This document shows positions 17,363 to 26,908 of a stretch of 64,000 nucleotides of DNA, piece after piece (the first letter of the stretch is position 1; every line of letters begins with the position of its first letter). Origin of the DNA: Moritella yayanosii (GTDB lineage: Bacteria; Pseudomonadota; Gammaproteobacteria; Enterobacterales; Moritellaceae). A program made the translations under genes and the position numbers. A model generated the notes under the pieces. The model saw only the letters and a program-made list of their open reading frames with translations, was not told the origin of the DNA and did not search any database. Location of the stretch: assembly GCF_900465055.1 (NCBI RefSeq), contig NZ_LS483250.1, forward strand, positions 62,001-126,000. Reading direction: 5' to 3'.

Positions 17363-18301
17363 TTATAGCTTTTCGCTTTCGATAAAGGTTTTAATTAAAC
17401 GTACGACCATCTCGGGTTGTTCATTTGTGACGCCATGGCCTGTGTTGGGAATGACGACCAGGGGCGCTTGGATTTTTTTACTGAGGTAAATACCGTGTTC
17501 AACGGGGAAAATACGATCTTGTTCACCCCATATTAGGAGTGTCGGTGTGGTAGCGATAGGTGCTGTTAATAGGGTGTCGCGGTCTGCGGATAATGATTGG
17601 ATCATGGCAACTTTTTGTTTATGCCAAGCGGCAAAGTAAGTTTGATAAATTTGGTCGGCAATAAAGTCAGGCATCATTTTCGGTGCAACGAAAATACCCT
17701 CAAATAACCGGCGTAATTCATCACTGTTCTTCGGTATAAAGAAGTCCTCTGGATTATCGACTGCAAAGCGTTCGGTTAATGCCGTTAGATCATCATCACT
17801 GAAGTAGGGACCCGGACTGGCAATAATAATGGCTTTATTAATGCGGTTATGTTGGTTAGCATTGTTGAGTATGTTGAAAGTGACAAATCCACCATATGAA
17901 ATACCGGCGATGTTGATATTATTAAGTTCTAATGCATCAATGAGTTGGATAATGGCATTGGTTTCTGTGGTTAAGTTGGCTTCACCAGCACTAAAAGAAT
18001 CACCGAACCAAGCAAGATCCGGTGCAATAACATCATAATCTGCACTTAAGGCAAGCATTTCATCTTTCCACGTGGTGACGGCACTGCCACCAAAGCCATG
18101 GATTAATAATAAGGGTTGGCCTTGGCCACCACGCCAATAACTCAGTGTTCCACCTTCAGCTAAGCTAATATCGAGTTGTGTAAAACCAACTGATTTAAGG
18201 CTGCTCTCATCATTGTCTATTTTCCATCGAACCAGTGAGCAACCGCTTAAAAATGAGAAACATATACAGACAATAATTAATTTTAGCTTGTTTGAAATCA
18301 T
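17363..18301 (-). CDS. Alpha/beta-hydrolase fold lipoprotein
   Basis: A signal peptide with lipobox (FLSGCS) anchors this hydrolase to the envelope. The catalytic set is visible: the oxyanion motif LLIHGFGG, the nucleophile elbow GISYGG, an acid in WGEQDRIFP and the histidine in PNTGHGVTN. Homologs are carboxylesterases or lipases, but the substrate cannot be inferred. The longest frame starts at 18340. The ATG at 18301 gives a standard lipoprotein signal sequence (MISNKLKLIIVCICF...), so I prefer it (312 residues). It is a single gene between RNase HI and a DUF2750 gene. Confidence 0.82.
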   Translation of the reverse strand: MISNKLKLIIVCICFSFLSGCSLVRWKIDNDESSLKSVGFTQLDISLAEGGTLSYWRGGQGQPLLLIHGFGGSAVTTWKDEMLALSADYDVIAPDLAWFGDSFSAGEANLTTETNAIIQLIDALELNNINIAGISYGGFVTFNILNNANQHNRINKAIIIASPGPYFSDDDLTALTERFAVDNPEDFFIPKNSDELRRLFEGIFVAPKMMPDFIADQIYQTYFAAWHKQKVAMIQSLSADRDTLLTAPIATTPTLLIWGEQDRIFPVEHGIYLSKKIQAPLVVIPNTGHGVTNEQPEMVVRLIKTFIESEKL

Positions 18302-18455
18302 ATCGTTAGGCCAATTGCGCAGGATAAAGAAACCATACATGAGATTGATGATAAATAAAATAACATTTCGTTAACTTAGTGATATTGGTAGCACTAGTTT
18401 TTTAGAAATTGGAATGAGGAGTTAAGTGGCGGGACGGGAAGTAAACGTTAAAATA

Positions 18456-18494
18456 AAAAGCCTGCCGCTATCATCTGATAACAGGCAGGCTTTT
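18456..18494 (-). terminator. Intrinsic terminator after the DUF2750 gene
   Basis: An 11-bp perfect stem, AAAAGCCTGCC (18456-18466) with GGCAGGCTTTT (18484-18494), with A and T runs on its flanks. It lies just after the stop of the minus-strand DUF2750 gene and would work in either direction. Confidence 0.88.
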
Positions 18495-18512
18495 AGAATT
18501 GTTATTTGGCGA

Positions 18513-18905
18513 TTAGCGCTTCTTTTTCGCCTGTTTCTGCAGTGCTATATCAAATTCGTCAGGGAACATGATAAGCCCTTCGTCATCCAGGTTTGGAAAT
18601 ATAACCAGTGCTAAATCATCATCCATTAGACCTGATGTCCAACGACTATGCCATTTCGCTAACGAGATAGATTCTGTTTTACAGTGTTTCCATTCGCCTG
18701 TTGCCCAAGATTGTGCAAACTCTGCGTTAGGCCATACTGGCACACAATCTTCGTCATCGTTATTTAGCATGACACAACCGTGTTCATCCGTTAAGATCCA
18801 GATTTTACGTTCGCTTGTCACTTCTTTTAATAAATAGCTAAGGCGCTTGTCTTCATCGTAAGCTTGAATTGTTGCTATTTGGTTCTCGTCGAGCGTGTTT
18901 GACAT
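18513..18905 (-). CDS. DUF2750 protein (copy 1)
   Basis: A 130-residue soluble, acidic protein. It has the DUF2750 pattern: a helical start, KIWILTDEHGCVML, PVWPNAEFAQSWATGEW, then WHSRWTSGLMDDDLALVIFPN and a short C-terminal helix with a Lys-rich end. The family is of unknown function and often present in several copies. A second copy in this window (43099) keeps the same landmarks (VWPxAEFA, W..GL..D). It stands alone with its own terminator. Confidence 0.8.
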   Translation of the reverse strand: MSNTLDENQIATIQAYDEDKRLSYLLKEVTSERKIWILTDEHGCVMLNNDDEDCVPVWPNAEFAQSWATGEWKHCKTESISLAKWHSRWTSGLMDDDLALVIFPNLDDEGLIMFPDEFDIALQKQAKKKR

Positions 18906-18968
18906 GTAATCTGTTCCTAATTTGTACTAATTTGACGGCAATACTCATTCCCGACAGGTAATTATTTA

Positions 18969-19376
18969 TTAACCAAAGATGAGCTGCCAAATGCTAGGCT
19001 TACTTTTCTTGTGATATTCTTTTCTTAAGCTATCAACGTCTTCTAATTTAGCTTGCGCAACAGTGAGGTTTTCGTTGGTGATATCGGCTTGTTGAAGGCT
19101 GTTTAGTATGGATTCTACTTTATCTAAACCTTGATTTGACATCTCTGCACGTTCAGGTGAAAAATTATAGCTTTGTGCTACGGCAAGCATTTTACTCATT
19201 TTATCAATGCGAGTAGAAAATTCATCCGCTGATGTTGCTTTCATTGCTTGAGTGTACGCTAATCTCATCTCTTTCATGGTGACTTTAAGATCTATACTGT
19301 CGATGTCTGCGCTGTTTACCAAGGTAGAAAACAGTAAACTGATGATAAGTCCTAGTTGAGCAATACGATTCTTCAT
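18969..19376 (-). CDS. Cytochrome b562-like periplasmic protein
   Basis: The 135-residue protein has a signal peptide ending near residue 23 (LVNSA) and a four-helix-bundle-like mature part. Both axial heme ligands of E. coli cytochrome b562 (Met7 and His102) have counterparts here: M34 in DLKVTMKEM and H122 in RKEYHKKSK. That suggests it may bind heme b in the periplasm. Its C-terminus is longer (PSIWQLIFG). Overall similarity outside these motifs is modest, so apo-type family members without heme remain possible. Confidence 0.7.
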   Translation of the reverse strand: MKNRIAQLGLIISLLFSTLVNSADIDSIDLKVTMKEMRLAYTQAMKATSADEFSTRIDKMSKMLAVAQSYNFSPERAEMSNQGLDKVESILNSLQQADITNENLTVAQAKLEDVDSLRKEYHKKSKPSIWQLIFG

Positions 19377-19454
19377 GATTTATATCCATAGGTAATGATT
19401 AAATGTTGCTGTTAATAACACCGAGCGTAATAACAGTCAGGTCTGTGCGCGAGA

Positions 19455-19682
19455 TTAATCGCGATACATATTTTCGAATGATTTAATTGAGAAACCACGC
19501 AGTACTTGGTCACCAATTTTAAGGGTTGGTACCCCACGGCCACCGATAGCGGCTAATTCTTTACTGCCGCGTGGTTCATTCACACTGCATAAACGGTAAG
19601 GTATTTTCTTTTCATCTAAGTAGCGCTTTGCCGAATCGCAATTTGGACACTTTTTCTGCGTATATAATACAACTCTTTTCAT
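19455..19682 (-). CDS. Glutaredoxin-like thiol-disulfide protein
   Basis: This 75-residue thioredoxin-fold protein has an active site CPNC at C12 and C15 (TQKKCPNCDSAKRYL), the cis-proline motif GVPT and a C-terminal glycine region (LRGFS). It is the size of NrdH/GrxC-type glutaredoxins and should reduce protein disulfides. It is divergent from ruvC across a 257-base gap. Confidence 0.86.
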   Translation of the reverse strand: MKRVVLYTQKKCPNCDSAKRYLDEKKIPYRLCSVNEPRGSKELAAIGGRGVPTLKIGDQVLRGFSIKSFENMYRD

Positions 19683-19939
19683 TTTGGCCCCACAAGGTTG
19701 ATTATAAAAACGCGCATTATAGCAAGCTAACGTTTATTCACAATGTATCAATATGAGCAAATGATTTGAAATACACTTCTTTACACTATGGTGGAATAAT
19801 CAGGTCAAGGAGTGCGGTTTTAACTGTTTAATTTATACGCGTTATTTCAATGGAATATGGATTAGGTAGTGGATTTAGGTTTCAAGCTTAGGTGCAGGTA
19901 TACTGTAATTATAAACATGATAATTGAAGATAATAAACT

Positions 19940-20461
19940 ATGAGTATTATTCTTGGCATTGATCCCGGATCGCGGATCACTGGATATGGCGTGATCCAGC
20001 ATATACACGGTAAATTCCAATATTTGGGCAGTGGTTGTATTCGTACCTCGGGTGATACGTTACCCGAGCGTTTAAAGCAAATTCATGCCGGGGTGTGTGA
20101 AATTATTATCCAATTCCAACCGGATAAATTTGCCATTGAAGATGTATTTATGGGTAAGAACGCCGCATCAGCATTAAAACTGGGTCAAGCTCGTGGTGCC
20201 GCGATTGTTGCTGCAGTATCGAATGATCTTGAGGTCGGAGAATATACCGCTCGTCAGATCAAGCAAGCCGTGGTCGGTCACGGTGGCGCAGATAAAGAAC
20301 AAGTCCAGCAAATGGTGGTGAATTTACTCAAGTTGCCAGGAACGCCGCAAGCCGATGCTGCCGATGGACTCGCCGTGGCATTATGTCATGCGCAGAGTTT
20401 ACGCACCTTGATTAATATGGCGGGTAAAGTTAAAGGCATTGCGCGTGGACGTTACAATTAA
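19940..20461 (+). CDS. ruvC: Holliday junction resolvase RuvC
   Basis: The endonuclease that cuts four-way junctions bound by RuvAB. At 173 residues it equals the E. coli length. The metal-binding acidic residues are seen in [18 protein letters not shown] and [26 protein letters not shown]. It is followed by ruvA after 90 bases. The usual upstream neighbour yebC is absent. Confidence 0.97.
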   Translation: MSIILGIDPGSRITGYGVIQHIHGKFQYLGSGCIRTSGDTLPERLKQIHAGVCEIIIQFQPDKFAIEDVFMGKNAASALKLGQARGAAIVAAVSNDLEVGEYTARQIKQAVVGHGGADKEQVQQMVVNLLKLPGTPQADAADGLAVALCHAQSLRTLINMAGKVKGIARGRYN

Positions 20462-20551
20462 CCGAAAAAAGAAATTGATCTGGATATTTAACCAGTATTT
20501 TATTATGCTACTCAGCATTATATTTGTATTTAAAAATGTTGGAAAATAATT

Positions 20552-21172
20552 GTGATTGGACGTTTACGTGGCACTTTATTAGAAAAGCAACCGCCCGAAA
20601 TTTTACTTGAAGTGAATGGTGTCGGTTATGAAATTAAACTGCCGATGAGCTGCTTCTATGAGCTTGGCGATGTGGATAAAGAAGTGATCATTTACACCCA
20701 CTTTGTGGTTCGAGAAGATGCACAATTACTTTACGGCTTTAATAATAAAATGGAACGTTTAATGTTCCGAGAGTTGATTAAAGTGAATGGTGTTGGCCCT
20801 AAACTGGGATTAGCGATTCTATCTGGTATGACCGCAAACCAGTTTGCACACTGTGTCGAACACGATGATATCAACAGTTTAATTAAGTTACCGGGTGTGG
20901 GTAAAAAGACCGCCGAACGTTTATTAGTGGAAATGCGTGACCGCCTTAAAAACTGGGTGACACAAGATTTATTTACCCCTGAAGCAGATAAAGCCCAATT
21001 ACAAGGTTATGGTAATACGGCATCGAATGCGATTGAAGAAGCAGAAGAAGCCTTGGTTGGTTTAGGCTATAAACCGGCGCAAGTCGCGAAGATGATCAAG
21101 CAAGTTGCACAGCCAAGTATGAGTTGTGAAGAGATCATTCGGCTGTCATTACGTGCCACCTTACAGAACTAA
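20552..21172 (+). CDS. ruvA: Holliday junction branch migration subunit RuvA
   Basis: This 206-residue tetrameric protein holds the Holliday junction and loads RuvB. It has the N-terminal OB fold ([12 protein letters not shown]), two helix-hairpin-helix motifs ([35 protein letters not shown]) and the C-terminal RuvB-binding domain ([14 protein letters not shown]). The start is GTG with GGAA upstream. It is 16 bases from ruvB. Confidence 0.97.
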   Translation: MIGRLRGTLLEKQPPEILLEVNGVGYEIKLPMSCFYELGDVDKEVIIYTHFVVREDAQLLYGFNNKMERLMFRELIKVNGVGPKLGLAILSGMTANQFAHCVEHDDINSLIKLPGVGKKTAERLLVEMRDRLKNWVTQDLFTPEADKAQLQGYGNTASNAIEEAEEALVGLGYKPAQVAKMIKQVAQPSMSCEEIIRLSLRATLQN

Positions 21173-21188
21173 TTAGGAAGTTACTTTA

Positions 21189-22196
21189 GTGATTGAAGCT
21201 GATCGATTAATTTCTAGCGGTACCGTCCGCGAAGAAGAAGTCATAGACCGTGCTATTCGACCAAAAATGCTGTCTGATTATCAAGGGCAGGACCATGTAC
21301 GTGGTCAAATGGAAATTTTTATTGAAGCCAGTAGGCGACGTGATGATGCACTGGATCATTTATTAATTTTTGGTCCGCCTGGATTAGGTAAAACCACATT
21401 AGCGAATATTGTCGCTAATGAAATGGGCGTAAACATTAAAACCACATCGGGACCGATATTAGAGAAAGCAGGGGATCTTGCCGCGCTACTGACTAACCTT
21501 GAACCGAATGACGTATTATTTATTGACGAAATTCATCGCTTGAACCCGGCAATTGAAGAAATTTTATATCCAGCAATGGAAGATTACCAATTAGATATTA
21601 TGATTGGTGAAGGCCCGTCGGCCCGTTCAATTAAACTTGATTTGCCGCCTTTTACTCTCATCGGTGCGACGACGCGTGCGGGTTCGTTAACATCGCCATT
21701 ACGCGACCGTTTTGGTATTGTCCAGCGCTTGGAGTTTTATAAAGTTGAAGATTTACAAGATATCGTATTACGCTCGGCAAAGTGTTTAGGCTTGAAGATG
21801 GATCGTGCTGGTGCGTTAGAAATAGCCAGACGTGCACGCGGTACCCCACGTATTGCCAATCGTTTATTACGTCGTGTACGTGATTATGCCGAAGTAAAAC
21901 ATAATGGCGATATAGATGCCGAGATCTCGTCAGCGGCGTTAAGCATGATGGATGTGGATACTTGCGGGTTTGATTACATGGACCGTAAATTGTTAATCGC
22001 TATTATTGATACTTTCTCGGGTGGACCCGTTGGAGTAGATAACGTTGCTGCGGCCATCGGTGAAGAACGTGAAACCATCGAAGATGTACTTGAACCGTAT
22101 CTCATTCAGCAAGGTTTCTTACAGCGTACACCGCGTGGGCGTATCGCGACAGCACGTGCTTATTTGCATTTGGGCTTTGACTATCCAGAGAAATAA
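21189..22196 (+). CDS. ruvB: Holliday junction branch migration ATPase RuvB
   Basis: A hexameric AAA+ motor of 335 residues. Walker A is GPPGLGKTT (about residue 61), Walker B is LFIDEIH, sensor 1 is GATTRAG, and the arginine finger lies in LRDRFG. A winged-helix C-terminal domain follows (CGFDYMDRK... [13 protein letters not shown]). The start is GTG with AGGAAG upstream. It is the last ruv gene before the Tol-Pal operon. Confidence 0.97.
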   Translation: MIEADRLISSGTVREEEVIDRAIRPKMLSDYQGQDHVRGQMEIFIEASRRRDDALDHLLIFGPPGLGKTTLANIVANEMGVNIKTTSGPILEKAGDLAALLTNLEPNDVLFIDEIHRLNPAIEEILYPAMEDYQLDIMIGEGPSARSIKLDLPPFTLIGATTRAGSLTSPLRDRFGIVQRLEFYKVEDLQDIVLRSAKCLGLKMDRAGALEIARRARGTPRIANRLLRRVRDYAEVKHNGDIDAEISSAALSMMDVDTCGFDYMDRKLLIAIIDTFSGGPVGVDNVAAAIGEERETIEDVLEPYLIQQGFLQRTPRGRIATARAYLHLGFDYPEK

Positions 22197-22350
22197 TAGC
22201 CGAAAAATAGCCACAGAAACGTAACCTTCATATTAAATCAATGTCATATCTTATTTTTGTCAGGTATATTAATAAGCTTATAACGTTAAATCATTTGATT
22301 ATTGCGGTATAAATTCGAGTTGTAGCGTGAGAGATGTAGGCTTTAAAATA

Positions 22351-22770
22351 ATGCAAAATGAAATAATACGAAGTGAGTTTATGGCTCGCGTTTATTTTGA
22401 AGATACCGATGCTGGTGGCGTGGTATACCACAGTAATTATTTGAACTACGCAGAGCGCGCAAGAACCGAAATGTTACGTGATAAAGGCTTTTCACAAGCG
22501 TTATTACTGCAACAAGATCTTGCATTTGTGGTGCGTAGAATAGATATCGATTATCGCTTTCCGGCATACCTTGATGATTTATTAATTATAAAATCACATA
22601 TTAAGGAACTTAAACGCGCATCTTTGGTCTTTTCTCAGAGTATTTATCATGAAAATGGTAAATTATTGTCAGAATTAACAGTTAAAGTGGCGTGCATTCA
22701 ATTGTCTCATAAGAAACCTTGTGCGATGCCGACAGAAATTATAAGGAAACTAACCAGTGGAAGCTGCTGA
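22351..22770 (+). CDS. ybgC: Acyl-CoA thioesterase YbgC
   Basis: A hotdog-fold thioesterase and first gene of the Tol-Pal operon. The family motif [19 protein letters not shown] with its catalytic Asp is near residues 13-31 counting from ATG 22351. YbgC hydrolyses short acyl-CoA and acyl-ACP and associates with phospholipid synthesis enzymes. The longest frame starts at a GTG at 22327, but ATG 22351 gives an N-terminus of the same length as E. coli YbgC, so I prefer it (139 residues). Its end overlaps the tolQ start by 14 bases. Confidence 0.92.
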   Translation: MQNEIIRSEFMARVYFEDTDAGGVVYHSNYLNYAERARTEMLRDKGFSQALLLQQDLAFVVRRIDIDYRFPAYLDDLLIIKSHIKELKRASLVFSQSIYHENGKLLSELTVKVACIQLSHKKPCAMPTEIIRKLTSGSC

Positions 22771-23449
22771 TATTTCATTTTTTGAACTTTTTTGGGAAGC
22801 TAGCCTATTGGTTAAAGCAGTAATGTTAATACTACTTTCCATGTCCATAGCATCATGGGCAATGATTTTTCATCGCTCAAAAGCATTGAGGCAAGCCAAT
22901 GAAGCGTCGAAACGATTTGAAGATAGATTTTGGTCTGGTATCGATTTATCTAAATTGTATAAAGAAAGCGAAGCGCGGAAGAATAATATTCAGGGTATGG
23001 AGTTGATTTTCTACGCTGGTTTTAAAGAATATGTACGTATTCATAATGCCGTTCAAGACAATACCGATGCGATCATGGATGGCAGTTACCGTACGATGCG
23101 TGTTGCTTTATCCCGTGAAGTTGACGAGCTCGAGGTTCACTTAAATAATCTAGCGACAATTGGCTCAATTAGTCCTTATATCGGCCTGTTTGGGACGGTA
23201 TGGGGCATCATGAGCTCATTTATTGCGTTAGGTGCTGTCCAGCAAGCTACTTTAGCGATGGTTGCACCAGGTATTGCCGAAGCCTTGATTGCCACCGCAA
23301 TGGGTCTATTTGCCGCGATTCCAGCGGTTATTGCCTATAACCGATTTTCTGATCAAGTGATGAGAATTGAAAATAATTACGCAAATTTCATGGAAGAATT
23401 TTCTAGTATTTTACATCGCCAGACCTTGGCTAATAACACTCAGGATTAA
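22757..23449 (+). CDS. tolQ: Tol-Pal motor protein TolQ
   Basis: An ExbB/MotA-like inner-membrane proton-channel subunit of 230 residues with three membrane segments: near residue 20, and two in the conserved region [21 protein letters not shown]...[20 protein letters not shown]. It forms a pentamer around TolR and energises TolA. The start is a GTG that overlaps ybgC; AAGGA lies about 10 bases upstream. tolR follows after 3 bases. Confidence 0.96.
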   Translation: MEAADISFFELFWEASLLVKAVMLILLSMSIASWAMIFHRSKALRQANEASKRFEDRFWSGIDLSKLYKESEARKNNIQGMELIFYAGFKEYVRIHNAVQDNTDAIMDGSYRTMRVALSREVDELEVHLNNLATIGSISPYIGLFGTVWGIMSSFIALGAVQQATLAMVAPGIAEALIATAMGLFAAIPAVIAYNRFSDQVMRIENNYANFMEEFSSILHRQTLANNTQD

Positions 23450-23452
23450 GCG

Positions 23453-23878
23453 ATGCAGCCTTATCGACGTAAACGCAGAAAACCTGTAGCGGAAATTAAC
23501 GTAGTACCGTATATCGATGTGATGTTGGTGTTACTTATTATTTTTATGGTGACCGCCCCGTTAGTAACGCAAGGTGTGATTGTGGATCTACCATACGCTC
23601 AAGCCGAGGCGTTATCACAAGACAGTAAACCACCCATTGTCGCTTCTGTTGATAAAGACGGTTTATATTATCTGGATGTGGGTGACGGTGATAAGTCGCC
23701 AATGTCGCCCGATGATTTAGCGACGTTAGTTGCAGCCCATTTAAAACTACAACCAGATACACCCGTTATCATAAAGGGTGATGGCTCTGTGGCGTATGCA
23801 CAAGTGATCCGTTTAATGGTTGTTCTACAACAGGCTGGCGTATCTTCTGTTGGTTTGATGACAGACCCAGTCGAATAG
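23453..23878 (+). CDS. tolR: Tol-Pal motor protein TolR
   Basis: The 141-residue ExbD-like partner of TolQ. It has a single membrane helix with the protonatable Asp in NVVPYIDVMLVLLIIFMVTAP, and a periplasmic domain that binds peptidoglycan. It is in an operon with tolQ and tolA. A 49-base gap with AGAGTAGAGTAG repeats precedes tolA. Confidence 0.96.
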   Translation: MQPYRRKRRKPVAEINVVPYIDVMLVLLIIFMVTAPLVTQGVIVDLPYAQAEALSQDSKPPIVASVDKDGLYYLDVGDGDKSPMSPDDLATLVAAHLKLQPDTPVIIKGDGSVAYAQVIRLMVVLQQAGVSSVGLMTDPVE

Positions 23879-23927
23879 CATTAAGTTAAGAGTCGTTAAG
23901 AGTAGAGTAGAGTAGGGTATATAAAAG

Positions 23928-24920
23928 ATGAAGGATAATCAGGCTAAGTACTCGGTTGCTATTATTATTTCGGTTGGATTACATGTGGTTCTACTCGTAT
24001 TACTTGGTTTAAGTGCCACATCTGCACCATTAAAACCACAGCCAAAGATGAAAACGATCCAAGCTGTGGTGGTGAGTGAACAAGCTGTAAAGCAGCATGC
24101 TGACCGAATCAAACGTACGGCACAAGAAAAACGCCGAAAAGAACAGCAACGTTTACAACAAGCTGAAGATCGTATTAACAAGCTGAATGAAGAACGCAGG
24201 CAGAAAGAAGCTGCCATTGTAAAAGCAAAAAATGATCATCGAAAAGCAGAACAAGCAGCAAAACGTGCTGAAACTAAGCGTGCAGAAAAAGAAGTTGAAC
24301 GTAAACTAGCCGAAGCCGCTGTGCTTAAAGCTGAACAGCAACGCTTGAAGAAGGTTGAAGAACGGAAAAAAGCCGAAGCAGCAACCAAAAAAGCCAAACA
24401 AGCCGCTGTCGCTGCCGATAAAAAACGTAAAGTAGCAGAAGAAAAAGAACGTAAGCGTCAGGAAACTGAAAAGAAACGTGTTGTTGAGAAAAAACGTAAA
24501 GCCGCCGAAAAAGAACGCCAACGTTTAGCTGAAATTGAACGTGATAGGCAGGAACACTTGATGCAAGAACAAATTGAAGCCGAGTTTGCATCTGGACTTG
24601 CAAGTGAGATCCAGCAACTTGATGCCGTGCGTCAACAGGAAGTACTGAGTGAAGTTGATAAGTACCGAGCTCGAATACAAAGCTCTATCCAACGTAATAT
24701 GTTAACCAGTGATGCGATGAAAGGTAAGTCATGTGCGCTTAATATTCGTTTGTCCAATTCCGGTCTGGTATTAAGTGTAACCAGTGGCAAAGGTGATAGC
24801 ATCGTTTGTCGAGCTGGCGTTAACGCAGTGAATAAAGTTGGGAGCTTGCCTATGTCAACAGACCCTGACGTTGCTAGCAAACTTAAAAATATTAATTTGA
24901 TTTTTAGACCAGAGATTTAA
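23928..24920 (+). CDS. tolA: Tol-Pal envelope-spanning protein TolA
   Basis: A 330-residue inner-membrane anchored protein that spans the periplasm to contact Pal and TolB. An N-terminal membrane helix (residues 8-27, with the SVGLHVVLLVLL motif used by TolQR) is followed by a long Lys/Glu/Ala-rich helix (about residues 45-215), then a globular C-terminal domain with two cysteines (GKSCALNIRL, GDSIVCRAGV). It is shorter than E. coli TolA (421), mostly because the helical rod is shorter. Confidence 0.95.
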   Translation: MKDNQAKYSVAIIISVGLHVVLLVLLGLSATSAPLKPQPKMKTIQAVVVSEQAVKQHADRIKRTAQEKRRKEQQRLQQAEDRINKLNEERRQKEAAIVKAKNDHRKAEQAAKRAETKRAEKEVERKLAEAAVLKAEQQRLKKVEERKKAEAATKKAKQAAVAADKKRKVAEEKERKRQETEKKRVVEKKRKAAEKERQRLAEIERDRQEHLMQEQIEAEFASGLASEIQQLDAVRQQEVLSEVDKYRARIQSSIQRNMLTSDAMKGKSCALNIRLSNSGLVLSVTSGKGDSIVCRAGVNAVNKVGSLPMSTDPDVASKLKNINLIFRPEI

Positions 24921-24921
24921 T

Positions 24922-26292
24922 ATGAGCATAATTAAACGATTTTTATCTGTCTTTATTGTGTGTCTCATGCAAATACAAATTGCGCATGCGGCATTAGAAA
25001 TTGTCATTACCGAAGGCACCAACAGTGCGAGACCTGTCGCTGTGGTACCGTTTAAGTGGTTAGGCGTCCAGCCTAAACCAAAAGACATGACTGATTTCGC
25101 TAGTGTTATCGCAGACGATTTACGTAATAGCGGTCGTTTTTCACCATTAGAACGTAGCTTAATGCCACAAACACCAGCAACAGAAAGTGCCGTTGATTAT
25201 GCAGCATGGAAAGAAACCGGTGTCGAAGCAATTGTAATAGGTACCATAAAACCACTACAAGATGGCCGTTTGCAGATCCATTTTCAACTCATTAATGTGT
25301 TATCTGGTTTTAAAAATCAAACGCCACAAAAAATTGATGAACAGTTAGTTAAAAACAACGATCATATAAAACTGAATTTGAAAGGTGATTTTTCGACCCG
25401 CCGCCCTCGCCATATTTCACACCGTTTAAGCGATTATATTTTTGAGAACCTAACAGGTACTCGGGGTGCATTTTTAACGCGGATTGCTTATGTTGCTATT
25501 AATTATGATGACAAATACCCATATAAGTTATTAATCTCTGATTACGATGGTATGAATCAGCATATATTATTCCGCTCAACAGAGCCGGTGATGTCACCGT
25601 CATGGGATCCAACGGGTAAAAAGCTTGCTTACATGAGTATGGAAGACAAAAAACATGAGATCTGGATTTATGACCTGATTACACAAAAACGTGAGCTAAT
25701 CGAACCGTATAAAGGCAGTAATATTTTTCCGGTATTTTCACCAGATGGCTCGAAACTGTCGATGGTACTGTCTAAATCAGGCCAGGCAGATGTATATGTT
25801 TACGATTTGAAGACTAAAAAACTTGACCGCTTGACTAAAAATCGCGGTATTGATACCGAAGCAACCTGGGCACCTGATGGTAAGTCGATAGTATTTACCT
25901 CTGAACGCGGCGGTCGTCCGCAGATCTATCAGATTAATTTAGAAAGTAAGAAAATTAAACGACTTACGTTTGAGGGAAATGCAAACTTAAACCCTTCAAT
26001 TAGTCCTGATGGTAAGAATTTAGTGATGGTCAGTTTGCAAAAAGGCAAGTATAGTATAACCAAGCAGGATTTGTCAGATGGATATGTTCAAAAACTGACT
26101 AACGGTCGTCTTGATAAATCACCAAGCATTGCGCCAAATGGCAGTATGGTGATTTATAGTACGGTTGTTAAGGGAAAACAGGTATTGTCGCTAGTCTCAA
26201 TGGATGGACGTTTTAAAGCGGTGTTGCCGGCAAGTGATGGAGAAGTAAAAGCACCAGCTTGGTCACCTTTCTTGACATCTAAAAAGAATTAA
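24922..26292 (+). CDS. tolB: Tol-Pal periplasmic beta-propeller protein TolB
   Basis: A 456-residue periplasmic protein with a cleavable signal (QIQIAHAALEI), an N-terminal alpha/beta domain and a six-bladed propeller with repeated PSWDPTGKKLAY / PVFSPDGSKLSM / ATWAPDGKSIVF / PSISPDGKNLVM elements. TolB binds Pal and TolA at cell constriction. It starts 1 base after the tolA stop. Confidence 0.96.
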   Translation: MSIIKRFLSVFIVCLMQIQIAHAALEIVITEGTNSARPVAVVPFKWLGVQPKPKDMTDFASVIADDLRNSGRFSPLERSLMPQTPATESAVDYAAWKETGVEAIVIGTIKPLQDGRLQIHFQLINVLSGFKNQTPQKIDEQLVKNNDHIKLNLKGDFSTRRPRHISHRLSDYIFENLTGTRGAFLTRIAYVAINYDDKYPYKLLISDYDGMNQHILFRSTEPVMSPSWDPTGKKLAYMSMEDKKHEIWIYDLITQKRELIEPYKGSNIFPVFSPDGSKLSMVLSKSGQADVYVYDLKTKKLDRLTKNRGIDTEATWAPDGKSIVFTSERGGRPQIYQINLESKKIKRLTFEGNANLNPSISPDGKNLVMVSLQKGKYSITKQDLSDGYVQKLTNGRLDKSPSIAPNGSMVIYSTVVKGKQVLSLVSMDGRFKAVLPASDGEVKAPAWSPFLTSKKN

Positions 26293-26311
26293 TTATTGAT
26301 AGGAAAAAGAA

Positions 26312-26896
26312 ATGCAACTAAATAAAATTTTAAAAAGTTTAGTCATTGCGTTACCAATGCTGACATTGGCAGCATGTAGCTCAACAACCGATTCAACTAC
26401 AAATGATGGCGTTGAAAGTTCTGCACAACAAACAGTAAGTAATACAACTGCTAATGGTAATACTGGTTCTGGTTCGAATGTTATTGTTGGTAGTGGTACT
26501 GACGTAAGTATTGATCCAGTTGAAAACTTGACCGCAGAAGAAGTTAAAAAGCAGGTAATTGATGAACTACGTAAACGCCATGTTGTTTACTTTGGTTTTG
26601 ATCAACAAGCGGTTACTGCAGAATATGGTGAGTTATTACAAGATCACGCTAACTTCTTAATTGATAACGCTGCGGTTAAAGTTTTAATTGAAGGTCATGC
26701 TGATGAACGTGGTACGCCAGGTTATAACATTGCACTAGGCGAACGCCGTGCTAACGCGGTGGTTACATATCTAAACAATCTAGGTGTTTCTTCAAATCAG
26801 ATCTCAACAGTGAGTTATGGTGAAGAAAAACCGGTAGATACTTCTCATACTGATGCTGCATTCACTCAAAATCGACGTGCAGTGCTAGTTTACTAA
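26312..26896 (+). CDS. pal: Peptidoglycan-associated lipoprotein Pal
   Basis: An outer-membrane lipoprotein of 194 residues with lipobox LAACS (Cys near residue 22). A Ser/Thr/Asn-rich linker leads to an OmpA-like peptidoglycan-binding domain (GHADERGTPGYNIALGERRA). It is a little longer than E. coli Pal (173) because of the linker. It is in an operon between tolB and cpoB. Confidence 0.96.
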   Translation: MQLNKILKSLVIALPMLTLAACSSTTDSTTNDGVESSAQQTVSNTTANGNTGSGSNVIVGSGTDVSIDPVENLTAEEVKKQVIDELRKRHVVYFGFDQQAVTAEYGELLQDHANFLIDNAAVKVLIEGHADERGTPGYNIALGERRANAVVTYLNNLGVSSNQISTVSYGEEKPVDTSHTDAAFTQNRRAVLVY

Positions 26897-26908
26897 GGAT
26901 TAGTCACC

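Noticed and set aside
24325-24603. Antisense frames over tolA
   Set aside because: They mirror the Lys/Glu/Ala-rich helix of tolA (Phe/Leu-rich in reverse) and carry no independent signal.
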